Below, one piece after another: positions 7,070-15,270 of a stretch of 38,263 bases of DNA. Origin of the DNA: Acidobacteriota bacterium (GTDB lineage: Bacteria; Acidobacteriota; Terriglobia; UBA7540); NCBI GenBank assembly GCA_021787735.1, contig JAJYLL010000043.1:1-38263 (forward strand), in the 5' to 3' direction. The notes under the pieces were generated by a model that worked only from the letters and a program-made list of their open reading frames with translations, ran no database searches and had not been told where the DNA came from. Both the position numbers and the translations under genes were made by a program. Within the stretch, counting starts at the first letter, position 1; every line of letters starts with the position of its first letter.

Positions 7070-9179
7070 CATAAATTTTACAATGAGCAAATTTTATTTG
7101 ACCACTCCGCTCTACTATCCGAATGCGCGGCCGCACGTAGGCTCAGCGTACACCACCATCGTGTGCGACGTGATTGCGCGCTACAAGCGGATGTGCGGCG
7201 AGGATGTGACGTACCTGACGGGTACTGATGAGCACGGCGAAAAGCTGCAGCGTGCGGCAGAGGCGGCCGGCGTCGAGCCGCCAGCTTTTGTGGCGGAGAA
7301 GCGGAAACTTTTTATCGACCTCTGGAAGAAGCTCGGAATCGAGTACAGCCATTTTGTTTATACCGACCAGCCTGACCATGCCACCAGCGTACAGCGTCTG
7401 ATCCGTCTTGCACAGAAACACGAGCCGGGCGTGATCTACAAGGGAAAATATCAGGGACGGTATTGCGTTCACGATGAGCGATACGTCTCCGACGGTACCG
7501 ATCCGGCCAATTGCGATATCTGCGGGCGCCCGGCGGAACTGATCAACGAGGAAAACTATTTTTTCAAACTCTCTGCGTTTCAGGACCGGCTGCTGGAACT
7601 TTACGACAAGCATCCGGAATTTGTGCAGCCTGATTACCGCCGCAATGAGGTGATCAGTTTTGTCAAAAGCGGCCTGCGCGACATTTCCATCAGCCGCCGG
7701 CGGCTGAAGTGGGGCATTCCGTGGCCGGACGATTCGGAGGAAGTGGTTTACGTCTGGTACGACGCGCTGACGGGTTATATGACCGGCATCGGTTACGCCG
7801 AAGGCGACGAGGGCAGCGCCGAGTTCAAGAAACTGTGGCCGGCCGATGTCCACCTGATCGGCAAAGACATCATTCGATTTCACGCCATCTACTGGCCGGC
7901 ATTTCTGATGGCTGCGGGTCTGCCGCTGCCCAAAACGATCTTTGCGCACGGCTGGATCTATTACGAACAGGACAAGATGTCGAAGTCGAAAGGCAATGTG
8001 GTCTATCCGGAGCCCATTGTCGATGCGCTCGATTCGTTCGGCGCACCAGGAAACGACGCCCTGCGCTATTACCTGCTGCGCGATACGCCTTTTGGCCAGG
8101 ACGCCAGCTTTTCCTATGAAGGGCTGGTGCAGCGTTATAACTCGGATTTGGCAAACGGTCTTGGCAACCTGGCCAGCCGCACGCTGGCGATGATTGAAAG
8201 GTATTGTAATGGGTTAATTCCGGACGCATCGGAATTAAACCGGCGAATGGTGGGCGCCTGGTTTGACGACCCCAATGTGGAAGCCGGTCGGAAGAAGGGT
8301 GTGGAGGAAGTTTGTTCTGCCTACGACAACCTTCAGCTTTCGATCGCGACGGAAAAGATTTGGGGGATTATCGCTCATTACGGTGATCAGTTCCTTGCAG
8401 CTTATCAACCGTGGGCAAAAGCCAAGGACCCGGAACAGAAATGGCTTGTTGACGGTGTCCTCTACGTTACTTTAGAGGCGGTGTGGGCAGCCACTGTTCT
8501 TGCTCACCCCATTATCCCCGAAGCCACCAGAAAAATTTGGGCCCAGCTCGGTTGTGAAGGGTATCTCGGCAAGATCGAAGACCAGCGGCTCAACGATTGG
8601 AAGTGGAGGCTGCTGAGACCCGGTACTAGAATTGGTAAACCCGAGCCCGTTTTTCCGCGACTCGACAAGGCCGAGGCGCTTGACAGGTTGCAGGAATTTG
8701 CCGATGCCGACCGCATGGGCCATCAGGCGCCAACTGAAAAGGAGAAGACTGTGGAAACGCCATTTGGAGAAGAACGACCTATCACGGAAAATGCCCCGGC
8801 GCAGCCGGCGGCAGCACCTGTTGCCGTGCCCTCTGCGGCGCCCTCGAGCGACAAGATTTCGATTGAAGATTTTGCCAAAGTGGAGATGCGCGTGGGCGAA
8901 ATCCTATCCGCCGAGCCCATTCAGAAAGCAGACAAGCTGTTGAAGCTCCAGGTTGATATCGGCACGGAAGTGCGCCAGGTGTGCGCGGGAATAGCGCAAT
9001 ACTACCAGCCTGAGCAACTGGTAGGCATGAAAGTCGTGCTTGTCACCAACCTGCAGCCGCGCAAGCTTCGTGGGGTAGAGTCGAACGGCATGATTGTGGC
9101 CGCTTCCGTGGGTGATGAGGGCCGTCCCGTGCTAGCCACCTTCAAGGAAGATGTCCCCAAGGGCGCGAAGCTCAGGTAA
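7059..9179 (+). CDS. metG: Methionyl-tRNA synthetase with C-terminal tRNA-binding domain
   Basis: A class I methionyl-tRNA synthetase of 706 residues (698 from the alternative start at 7083). The N-terminal L-T-T-P-L-Y-Y-P-N and P-H-V-G-S form the HIGH-like site; D-K-M-S-K-S-K-G-N near residue 300 is the second ATP-binding loop; V-W-Y-D-A-L-T-G-Y lies between. The last 110 residues are an EMAP/Trbp111-like tRNA-binding domain (V-E-M-R-V-G-E-I, ending V-A-A-S), joined by a Pro/Ala-rich linker. The zinc-knuckle reads C-V-H-D then C-D-I-C, so one usual cysteine is replaced. GGAAGA lies 8 bases before 7059, while 7083 has no ribosome site but fits the family N-terminus better. It follows larC by 44 bases. 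Confidence 0.95.
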   Translation: MSQSINFTMSKFYLTTPLYYPNARPHVGSAYTTIVCDVIARYKRMCGEDVTYLTGTDEHGEKLQRAAEAAGVEPPAFVAEKRKLFIDLWKKLGIEYSHFVYTDQPDHATSVQRLIRLAQKHEPGVIYKGKYQGRYCVHDERYVSDGTDPANCDICGRPAELINEENYFFKLSAFQDRLLELYDKHPEFVQPDYRRNEVISFVKSGLRDISISRRRLKWGIPWPDDSEEVVYVWYDALTGYMTGIGYAEGDEGSAEFKKLWPADVHLIGKDIIRFHAIYWPAFLMAAGLPLPKTIFAHGWIYYEQDKMSKSKGNVVYPEPIVDALDSFGAPGNDALRYYLLRDTPFGQDASFSYEGLVQRYNSDLANGLGNLASRTLAMIERYCNGLIPDASELNRRMVGAWFDDPNVEAGRKKGVEEVCSAYDNLQLSIATEKIWGIIAHYGDQFLAAYQPWAKAKDPEQKWLVDGVLYVTLEAVWAATVLAHPIIPEATRKIWAQLGCEGYLGKIEDQRLNDWKWRLLRPGTRIGKPEPVFPRLDKAEALDRLQEFADADRMGHQAPTEKEKTVETPFGEERPITENAPAQPAAAPVAVPSAAPSSDKISIEDFAKVEMRVGEILSAEPIQKADKLLKLQVDIGTEVRQVCAGIAQYYQPEQLVGMKVVLVTNLQPRKLRGVESNGMIVAASVGDEGRPVLATFKEDVPKGAKLR

Positions 9180-9183
9180 TTGT

Positions 9184-9262
9184 TCATTGGCTGATTGAAT
9201 CATTGGAGAATTGAAAAATTCCAGGACGACAGCCAGTGTGTCAATTATTCAATGAGCCAATG
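9184..9262. repeat. Imperfect inverted repeat between metG and tatD
   Basis: Bases 9185-9200 pair with 9247-9262 with one mismatch. The left part (9184-9213) is the same element as 7024-7053 before metG (25 of 30 identical). The whole metG-tatD spacer is built of ATTGAAT/CAATGA-like words. No ribosome site for tatD is visible in it. Confidence 0.7.
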
Positions 9263-9267
9263 AATCA

Positions 9268-10053
9268 ATGACTCAATTCTTTGTCGATTCCCATTGCCAT
9301 CTTGACGATGCGCGCTTTGATGCGGACCGTGAAGAAGTAATTGAGCGGGCGCGCGATGCTGGTATCCGCTATTTGCTGACGGTGAGCGGCGGCAGCAGTC
9401 CGGACGATCTTGCTTCCGGAATTCCGATCGCCAGGCGTTACGATTGGATTTATACAACGGCCGGAATCCATCCGCATGAGGCGAAGGGCGCAGAGACACG
9501 GCACTTTGAGATGCTCCGCAAGGCGGCTGCCGAGCCCAAAGTGGTTGCCATCGGCGAGATCGGCCTCGACTATTTTTACGACCACTCGCCACGCGATGTA
9601 CAGCAGCAGGTTTTGATTGAGCAGTTGCAGATTGCCCGCGAGACAAAGCTGCCGGTCATCATCCACTGCCGCGATGCCTGGGCGGATCTCACCGAGATTA
9701 TTTCCCGGCATTGGGCAGGCTCCGGTCTGGGAGGCATTCTGCACTGCTTTACTGGGAGCCGCGAGGAAGCCTTCAGGTTTCTGGACTGGGGTTTTATGAT
9801 TTCCTTTGCAGGAAACGTGACCTTCAAGAAGGCAAAGGACCTTCGCGACGTGGCCCGCGAGGTTCCGATTGCGCGCCTGTTGACGGAGACGGACAGTCCA
9901 TACCTCGCGCCGGTCCCGAACCGCGGCAAGCGCAATGAGCCAGCGTTTGTTCTCGACGTGGTGCGGCAACTGGCAGAGCTTCGCAGCATGAGCTTTGAGG
10001 AGATGGGAACCCTGACGGGACAAAACTTCTTGAATTTCCTGAATATTAAGTGA
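9268..10053 (+). CDS. tatD: TatD-family metal-dependent hydrolase/DNase
   Basis: A 261-residue TatD/YcfH-type TIM-barrel nuclease, normal family length. Metal-site motifs are D-S-H-C-H-L-D at residues 6-12, G-I-H-P-H-E, I-G-E-I-G-L-D-Y, I-I-H-C-R-D and T-E-T-D-S-P-Y-L-A-P. Family members use two divalent metals and act as 3'-5' exonucleases or related phosphoesterases in the cytoplasm. Despite its name the family is not needed for twin-arginine export, and the tatA-like gene 2 kb downstream is not evidence of a link. The ATG at 9268 lacks a clear Shine-Dalgarno because the spacer is a repeat element. Gene order metG-tatD is common in bacteria, which supports the call. Paralogues (ycfH, yjjV) cannot be told apart here. 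Confidence 0.92.
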   Translation: MTQFFVDSHCHLDDARFDADREEVIERARDAGIRYLLTVSGGSSPDDLASGIPIARRYDWIYTTAGIHPHEAKGAETRHFEMLRKAAAEPKVVAIGEIGLDYFYDHSPRDVQQQVLIEQLQIARETKLPVIIHCRDAWADLTEIISRHWAGSGLGGILHCFTGSREEAFRFLDWGFMISFAGNVTFKKAKDLRDVAREVPIARLLTETDSPYLAPVPNRGKRNEPAFVLDVVRQLAELRSMSFEEMGTLTGQNFLNFLNIK

Positions 10054-10287
10054 ACGCGGCCTGAAATTCGGCGAAGTCCCCCGGCGCCATTGCCGCATCC
10101 CAACCAAGACTCTTCACGGCGAGTTTATCAGGCCAGCGGCGGCGTAAAGCAGTGGCCAGGCAACATTCAGGGCACGGCCGTTACGAGGAGGCGCTTTCCT
10201 TTACCGCGCTTTTGTGGGACGATATGAAGTCTACGCTCTATTACCAGTGACGCGACGTCGGGCTGTACCCGTTTTTTATAAAGAAGG

Positions 10288-11307
10288 ATGAAGGTGGCAG
10301 CAGAAAATCAACGCTTAGCAACGCCGAGACCCTTGACCGTCAAGGAAGTTTTTGACCTGGTGCGGGAAGACCTTGAGAAGGTGGAGAAGGAGTTCGGTCG
10401 GCAGACGGTCTCAAGCATCAACGCCATCACGGAGATCGGCCAGTATTTGCAGGTTAGCGGCGGAAAGCGGCTGCGGCCCGTTCTGGTACTGCTGGCCAGC
10501 AAGCTGTTTGGGTTTGAAGGTGATCCCGCCATTCGAATGGGTGCCGCTTATGAAATGATCCACAGCGCCACGCTGGTCCATGACGACGTCATCGACAAGG
10601 CAGAAACGCGGCGTGGCCAGCCCTCCATCAATTCCCGCTGGGGCAATCACATGAGCGTACTGGCGGGCGACTGGCTTTATATGCAGGCGTTCAGTATTGC
10701 GCTTGCCGAGCGGAACTTTAAGATCCTCGATCTCCTGATTGGCCTCACGCAGGTGATGGTGGAAGGCGAACTGCTCCAGCTGGCCTACATCCAAAAGGCC
10801 GATTTGACTGAAGACGATTACTTTGAGCTGACTTATCGCAAGACCGCCTGCCTTTTTTCGGCCTGCCTGCGCACCGGCGCCCTGCTTGCGGACCGGCCCG
10901 AGGAAGAAGAGAACCTGCTGGCTTCCTACGGTATCAACCTCGGCCTGGCCTTTCAGTTGATTGACGACGTTCTCGACTTCACATCTTCGGAAAAGAAGCT
11001 CGGCAAGCCTGTGGGTAATGACCTGCGGGAAGGCAAAGTGACGCTGCCGCTCATTTATCTGCTGCAGATGTGCACGAGTGAGGACGCGCAGAATGTCACT
11101 CGCGTTCTTCAGGACGGCGGATTTAAGAACGTAGCGTTCGCCGATGTCCTGGAGATGGCACATCGCTACGGAGCTTTGGACGCGGCCCGGAACAAGGCAA
11201 AAGAGTTTGCCGAAGAGGCCAAACGCTGCCTCCGCATCTTCCCGGAGTCCATTTACAAGGAAGCCCTGATGTCTCTGCCGGACTTTATCATTGCGCGCGA
11301 ATCGTGA
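10288..11307 (+). CDS. Trans-polyprenyl diphosphate synthase (octaprenyl/heptaprenyl type)
   Basis: A 339-residue all-helical prenyltransferase. The first aspartate-rich motif D-D-V-I-D lies at residues 99-103 (followed by R-R-G), the second D-D-V-L-D at 226-230, with G-K-R-L-R-P in the N-terminal third for substrate binding. Such enzymes add isopentenyl units to an allylic diphosphate to make the isoprenoid tail of quinones. Product length cannot be read with confidence, but absence of two aromatic residues right before the first motif (S-A-T-L-V-H) fits a long-chain product. The ATG at 10288 abuts its AGAAGG; an in-frame GTG at 10294 has that site with a 6-base spacer and may be the true start. 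A CYTH gene follows 25 bases later. Confidence 0.92.
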   Translation: MKVAAENQRLATPRPLTVKEVFDLVREDLEKVEKEFGRQTVSSINAITEIGQYLQVSGGKRLRPVLVLLASKLFGFEGDPAIRMGAAYEMIHSATLVHDDVIDKAETRRGQPSINSRWGNHMSVLAGDWLYMQAFSIALAERNFKILDLLIGLTQVMVEGELLQLAYIQKADLTEDDYFELTYRKTACLFSACLRTGALLADRPEEEENLLASYGINLGLAFQLIDDVLDFTSSEKKLGKPVGNDLREGKVTLPLIYLLQMCTSEDAQNVTRVLQDGGFKNVAFADVLEMAHRYGALDAARNKAKEFAEEAKRCLRIFPESIYKEALMSLPDFIIARES

Positions 11308-11332
11308 CCCGTTGCCCTTCCTTCGGCGTGCC

Positions 11333-11917
11333 ATGAAGTTTCCTCGCGAAGTCGAAATCAAGCTGAAAGTTGCGGACGCTCGCTCATTGAAGAAACGCCT
11401 CAATGAGTGCGGCTTTGCGGTCGTTGAGCGGCGGCATTTTGAGAGCAACACCGTCTTTGACTTCTGTGACTCGCGCCTGCGCCGGTCCAGTTCGCTGTTG
11501 CGTCTTCGGACTGAAAGCAGTCGCCACATCCTGACCTTCAAGGGGCCACCGCGCGCTTCAAGAACCTACAAGATCCGGACGGAATTGGAGACAGAGGTAA
11601 GGGACGTCGCTATCCAGCAGATTTTTCAGGCGTTAGGCTTGCAGCCCATCTTTCGGTATGAGAAATTCCGCACAGTCTACGCGGAGAAGCACCGGGGGAA
11701 GGCAGGAACTGCTCCTCTGCTGGTTTATGACGAGACCCCCATCGGTCATTTCATTGAGCTGGAAGGCTCGGCCCGATGGATTGACCGGGTGGCGCGCCGG
11801 TTAGGCTACCTGAAGCGGGATTATATTACAGCGAGCTACGCAGCTCTCTACCTGGACTACTGTAAGAAGAACAGGGTCAAACCCCGGAATATGGTTTTTG
11901 CAGCGGATAAATCTTGA
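11333..11917 (+). CDS. CYTH-domain protein (class IV adenylate cyclase / thiamine triphosphatase-like)
   Basis: A protein of 194 residues beginning with the diagnostic E-x-E-x-K motif (E6, E8, K10 in R-E-V-E-I-K-L-K-V). Further family features are R-L-R near residue 60, L-T-F-K-G, and F-I-E-L-E-G. CYTH enzymes bind triphosphates and metal in an open beta-barrel tunnel; members include CyaB-type adenylate cyclases and tripolyphosphatases or thiamine triphosphatases, and bacterial ones are often annotated as cyclases without proof. The ATG at 11333 is chosen because the E-x-E-x-K motif normally lies near the N-terminus; an upstream in-frame ATG at 11291 overlaps the polyprenyl synthase gene. 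Its ribosome site is weak, suggesting coupling to the upstream gene. Confidence 0.85.
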   Translation: MKFPREVEIKLKVADARSLKKRLNECGFAVVERRHFESNTVFDFCDSRLRRSSSLLRLRTESSRHILTFKGPPRASRTYKIRTELETEVRDVAIQQIFQALGLQPIFRYEKFRTVYAEKHRGKAGTAPLLVYDETPIGHFIELEGSARWIDRVARRLGYLKRDYITASYAALYLDYCKKNRVKPRNMVFAADKS

Positions 11918-11946
11918 TTGGGTTATTGCGCGGCTTAGGCTATAAT
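11918..11946 (+). promoter_or_regulatory. Predicted sigma-70-type promoter for tatA
   Basis: A perfect -10 box TATAAT lies at 11941-11946. TTGGGT at 11918-11923 is 17 bases upstream and serves as a weak -35. The predicted RNA would start near 11953, about 40 bases before the tatA start codon. Confidence 0.45.
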
Positions 11947-11992
11947 CGTGTTGTATTCTCCATGTCCGTATCCGTACCAGAAGGAGCTTGAA

Positions 11993-12178
11993 ATGGAAGG
12001 TTTGCTTCAACCAACCCATCTGTTCTTTATCCTGCTGATCGTTTTGATCATCTTCGGGCCCGGAAAGTTGCCCGATCTTGGTCGAGGATTGGGAAAGGGT
12101 ATCAAGGAATTTAAAGACGCGGTTAAAGGCGGCATCGACAAACCTGCGGAAAAAGCCGAAGACGAAAAGAAAGCATAA
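11993..12178 (+). CDS. tatA: TatA/TatE-family twin-arginine translocase subunit
   Basis: A 61-residue membrane protein with the TatA layout: a short N-terminal part, one membrane helix at about residues 9-23 (F-F-I-L-L-I-V-L-I-I-F), the F-G-P-G-K-L-P hinge, then an amphipathic helix (L-G-R-G-L-G-K-G-I-K-E-F-K-D-A-V) and a charged Lys/Glu tail. TatA subunits form the pore that passes folded proteins with twin-arginine signals across the cytoplasmic membrane. The ATG at 11993 has AAGGAG six bases upstream. No tatB or tatC is adjacent, as is common in genomes with a detached tatA. At least two proteins encoded further on (the GH38 and GH5-like hydrolases) carry twin-arginine signals and would be substrates. 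Confidence 0.9.
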   Translation: MEGLLQPTHLFFILLIVLIIFGPGKLPDLGRGLGKGIKEFKDAVKGGIDKPAEKAEDEKKA

Positions 12179-12373
12179 CAAGTTTTCTCTCCTCCTGGTG
12201 GGTGCCATCTAATACCTGCGGCAAAGTTCAAGCCGTCCCCATAACAGCTAGGGTACTGGGGTGAGATTCTAAGGGTCTCACGGCTGGGCCCAGTTGTGGT
12301 GGTTTGCAGGCCCGGAGAGTCGCTCTCGGTAACTTTCCGACCTCCGTGATAAATAAGGTAGACTTTCCCAGCG

Positions 12374-12403
12374 TTGACGGTAATTTTCGGGCTGTGTTAT
12401 AAA
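12374..12403 (+). promoter_or_regulatory. Predicted promoter for tRNA-Asn
   Basis: TTGACG at 12374-12379 (5 of 6 to the -35 consensus) and TATAAA at 12398-12403 (5 of 6 to -10), 18 bases apart. The start of transcription would be near 12410, about 35 bases before the mature tRNA. Confidence 0.65.
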
Positions 12404-12444
12404 TTGAAGTTTCGGCTGAACTCCATTCAGACCGTGTACCATGC

Positions 12445-12519
12445 TCCTCGGTAGCTCAATGGTAGAGCATTCGGCTGTTAACCGAAGGGTTGCAGGTTCG
12501 AGTCCTGCCCGAGGAGCCA
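12445..12519 (+). tRNA. tRNA-Asn (anticodon GTT)
   Basis: A complete cloverleaf can be drawn: acceptor TCCTCGG pairs with CCGAGGA, then T8-A9, D stem GCTC/GAGC, anticodon stem TTCGG/CCGAA around loop CTGTTAA with anticodon GTT at 12477-12479, a 5-base variable loop, and T stem GCAGG/CCTGC with loop TTCGAGT. The discriminator base is G, and CCA is encoded at 12517-12519. It has its own promoter and no obvious downstream integration, so it does not appear to be used as an attachment site here. Confidence 0.96.
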
Positions 12520-12901
12520 GTCTTCCAATAAGTTACAGAACAACCGTTCTAAGCCATCCTGTGTGCCGCCAAATCTGTTGCCAACCCCAGCGGAAGAGCG
12601 CGGCTGTTTTGTGCCAAGGGGAGCAGTTGCTGACTTCACTCCGTAAGTGTTGCGTGCTAAGCGGGTAGTGTTTCGCCGACATGCCCACCGAAAAAGCAGG
12701 TGGAATACGTTTCGGATATGCCCCCTTGCTTTAGGCGCCGCTCGGTTCGAAACCCTGTTTCAAGCATGCCAGCGATCTTGTCCAGGGCCTCTCTTTCGCC
12801 TGGAATCCTTCATAACCACTGCGTATCAGCCAGCTCGTAACGACACACAGCCCGTACAATCGCGTGTTCAGGACGTACGCTAGGTCCAGACTTCGGTGTG
12901 T
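12520..12901. other. Intergenic region after tRNA-Asn, no gene seen
   Basis: This 382-base gap lies between the tRNA and the convergent YwiC-like gene. Frames open here have no recognisable features, and I saw no strong terminator, integrase remnant or repeat of the tRNA 3' end. Confidence 0.5.
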
Positions 12902-13771
12902 TTATATCAGGGGAATACATAGACGAAAAGCCGCGATGAGCAGGAGCCCAAACAGGATGGAATTAAACAATTCGCTCTTGCCGAGACGATGTATCTGCAG
13001 GCGGTCACGGTCCGACCTCAATGCCCAGGCTCCTCCCCTCACGAGGATTGGCAGAAAGGCAAGAAGTGCCAGCCAGGGTATGAATCCAGCGTGTGCTCCG
13101 GCGATAAGAAACAAGGCGATAAGTGCTTCGGTAGCCAGAAAGGGAATCCGGCCGCTAAAGCCTGAAGAGCCTTTGGCGGCACGTACCTCACCGATCCTAA
13201 GCTGAACGTAGAGAATCTGGTCAGCAGCGAAGATGCCGTTGAGAATCCATATAGCTAAGGCCTGCTGTTTGAACCCGCCTGCTGCAACAGCCCAGCCTGC
13301 AACGGCCGCGAGAGTCAGACCGAAAGCTCCGATAACTTCACCGGCCAGGCGGCTGGCACGCCCCAATCTCTTGGTGATTGCTTGCAGCACAAAAACTCCT
13401 GCCGCAACCAAGCCCAGCTTCCAGAGGAGACCCAAAAACCCCGCGCGTATTAGCATCGCTATGGCGAGCGCGGCCGTAAGCGCGTATATTGACGCGACAA
13501 CAAACACCCAGCGCCATTCGGCCGAGCCCCGCGCACGAAACGGCGATGCAGGCAGACTGTTTTCAACCGGAGTTCGAAGACAAAAGACTGCCACGACTGC
13601 CATCGTCAACCACAATAAACTGGAAAAGGCCGCGGCGGACGAAAAGCCGATCGCAGAGCCAGTGATCAGGGAAACAAGCAGAATACCCCACGCACCGTGC
13701 TCATGAGGCCAGACTAACGTCCAGCGCCGTGCAGGATGAATGTCACGCCAGTAGTCAGGCAAAATAGACAT
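12902..13771 (-). CDS. YwiC-like integral membrane protein
   Basis: A membrane protein of about 289 residues. The N-terminus carries the family hallmark W-P-H-E-H-G-A-W-G-I-L-L-V, and the rest is a series of hydrophobic segments (roughly eight) separated by short charged loops, such as R-I-G-E-V-R-A-A-K-G. This matches the YwiC-like family, whose function is unknown; the first motif is reminiscent of membrane prenyltransferase-like proteins, but no D-x-x-x-D site is evident. The ATG at 13771 is preferred to a TTG seven codons upstream, since neither has a strong ribosome site and the ATG gives a normal family N-terminus. It is transcribed in the same direction as the DUF438 gene, 75 bases away, and may be co-expressed with it. 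Confidence 0.8.
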   Translation of the reverse strand: MSILPDYWRDIHPARRWTLVWPHEHGAWGILLVSLITGSAIGFSSAAAFSSLLWLTMAVVAVFCLRTPVENSLPASPFRARGSAEWRWVFVVASIYALTAALAIAMLIRAGFLGLLWKLGLVAAGVFVLQAITKRLGRASRLAGEVIGAFGLTLAAVAGWAVAAGGFKQQALAIWILNGIFAADQILYVQLRIGEVRAAKGSSGFSGRIPFLATEALIALFLIAGAHAGFIPWLALLAFLPILVRGGAWALRSDRDRLQIHRLGKSELFNSILFGLLLIAAFRLCIPLI

Positions 13772-13846
13772 ACTCTCTACCAGGTTCTCCAACCATCAAT
13801 CATTCAGGTTTGACGGCAACACTTGCTCAACCTGCGACTTCTGGGC

Positions 13847-15079
13847 CTACGCAGTTTCATACTGCAACAGCCGTCGTTCCCCCTGTAGGGCACGAAGGTT
13901 CGTGATGTCCTGTGTAACTTCCAGTGTACCTAAGTAGCTACCATTCGTGTCGCGAACCGCGAAATACCGGATGTGAACAAACTGGCCGCGAAGGTTGATC
14001 CAGAACTCGGCAACGTTTTGCTTCCCTTCGCGAAGATCGCCCAGGATGCGATTGACGATCTCCACGCTGCGCGGAGGATGGCAGTTCTGCACCTTCCTGC
14101 CGATCACCGCCTTGCTGCGGGCAAAAACTCTGTCGGGACCTTCGGAGTAAAACGCAACCCTGTCATCGGCATCGACGAAGGTGATATCAACAGGCAACGT
14201 CGAGAAAATGCTGCGCAGTTGATCGAGGGTCAGATGGCCAGTCGGAAGCTGGATGCCAGCCGAGCGTGTTGTTTGCGGTGCGTCCGTTTGCGTAGAACTG
14301 GGAAGACGAAAGCCCTCCCGGGGCTCCACGAGGCACCATCCATAACGCGGTGAGGACTCCCAAATCTCACCCCATTCCTCGTCAGTAAACTTGTCGAGGC
14401 ATAGAGGGAAGAGGATCTTTTCCTCCTTATAAATCATCTCTTCGATGGCGTTTGCCACCGCCTCACCAGCCTCCATTGCCGCTGGTTTCCAATCAGCGCC
14501 GCCTCCCGCCGAGCGTAGAGCACGAGCGAGATTTTTCAGCAGCGCGCGAATCTCGTCGTCTTTGCCCCACATCACCGTCGATGGGCCTGCGATTCCATGC
14601 CTTTCGAGGCAAGAGAACAGCAGGTGTTCCTTCCGCTGGTAGTGCTTCTCAATGTCCATCAGGTCATTGAGTGACTGCTGCACCTTCAAGATTGATGACT
14701 TCGCATTCGTTTGGCCTGACGATTCTGTAGTTTCCTTTATCGCTAATCGCATGTGCATGAGAGCGCCTTTTATAGCTTCATTTTCCCGGCGAAAACTATC
14801 GATGGGGTGGCCGGGAGTCAGAGATTTCCCTGGTAGTGGAACCAGTACCTCACGGGTGACCTGGGAGTGCAGATCGCACATGCGCTGGACTTCGCTCGCA
14901 GGCATGCCGTGCGCCATCAGTTCCTGCTCCATGGCCATGATTTCAGAATGATCGGTTTCACGAACCAGAGCTCTGAGTTTTGCTTTCACCTCCAGGGGAG
15001 ACGTACCATTATGAAGTTCGGTAATTACATTCTTCAGCGTCTGTACTCGGCGTGCCCGGTTGTCGATCAGTTCACTCAT
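13847..15079 (-). CDS. DUF438 - hemerythrin - PAS domain protein
   Basis: A 410-residue, apparently cytoplasmic protein in three parts. Residues 1-75 are DUF438 (helical, with V-K-A-K-L-R-A-L-V-R-E-T and S-E-I-M-A-M-E-Q-E-L). Residues about 95-245 are a hemerythrin-like helical bundle (H-P-I-D-S-F-R-R-E-N, E-K-H-Y-Q-R-K-E-H-L-L-F, then V-M-W-G-K-D-D-E-I-R and K-E-E-K-I-L-F-P-L). Residues about 290-405 are a PAS domain (I-T-F-V-D-A-D-D-R-V, G-R-K-V-Q-N-C-H-P-P, Y-L-G-T-L-E-V-T-Q-D-I). This arrangement suggests a sensor of oxygen, nitric oxide or iron state, with no output domain. GGAGG lies 7 bases before the ATG at 15079. It is divergent from the DUF202 gene. Confidence 0.88.
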   Translation of the reverse strand: MSELIDNRARRVQTLKNVITELHNGTSPLEVKAKLRALVRETDHSEIMAMEQELMAHGMPASEVQRMCDLHSQVTREVLVPLPGKSLTPGHPIDSFRRENEAIKGALMHMRLAIKETTESSGQTNAKSSILKVQQSLNDLMDIEKHYQRKEHLLFSCLERHGIAGPSTVMWGKDDEIRALLKNLARALRSAGGGADWKPAAMEAGEAVANAIEEMIYKEEKILFPLCLDKFTDEEWGEIWESSPRYGWCLVEPREGFRLPSSTQTDAPQTTRSAGIQLPTGHLTLDQLRSIFSTLPVDITFVDADDRVAFYSEGPDRVFARSKAVIGRKVQNCHPPRSVEIVNRILGDLREGKQNVAEFWINLRGQFVHIRYFAVRDTNGSYLGTLEVTQDITNLRALQGERRLLQYETA

Positions 15080-15204
15080 TGCAAATCCTCCATTCAACTT
15101 CAAAATAAAGCGTATCGATGGTCGGCGCTGATGGTCGAGGACTTTTGTCACGCTATTGCAGGGGGACGAAGTAAACCTCACATCTTGAAATATTGCCTCG
15201 CGTC

Positions 15205-15233
15205 TTGCGCGGCGTCGAGCGGCGGTTTACAAT
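15205..15233 (+). promoter_or_regulatory. Predicted promoter for the DUF202 gene
   Basis: TTGCGC at 15205-15210 and TACAAT at 15228-15233 (5 of 6 to -10) are 17 bases apart. Transcription would start near 15240, about 30 bases before the DUF202 start codon, inside the divergent region shared with the DUF438 gene. Confidence 0.5.
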
Positions 15234-15270
15234 CAGCTGGCTGCACTGGCAAGGCCTGCTACAGGATGCC

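Noticed and set aside
7015..7082. Possible T-box or SAM riboswitch before metG
   Set aside because: The only structure is a short AT-rich inverted repeat that recurs before tatD; no T-box or SAM-riboswitch core was seen.
10411..11541. 376-codon minus-strand open frame antisense to the polyprenyl synthase
   Set aside because: The opposite strand has both aspartate-rich motifs of a known enzyme; this frame has none.
9268..12178. tatD and tatA as parts of one twin-arginine export operon
   Set aside because: TatD proteins are nucleases not required for Tat export, and tatA has its own promoter and ribosome site far downstream.
12445..12901. tRNA-Asn as an integration site
   Set aside because: No integrase gene and no repeat of the tRNA 3' end was found downstream.
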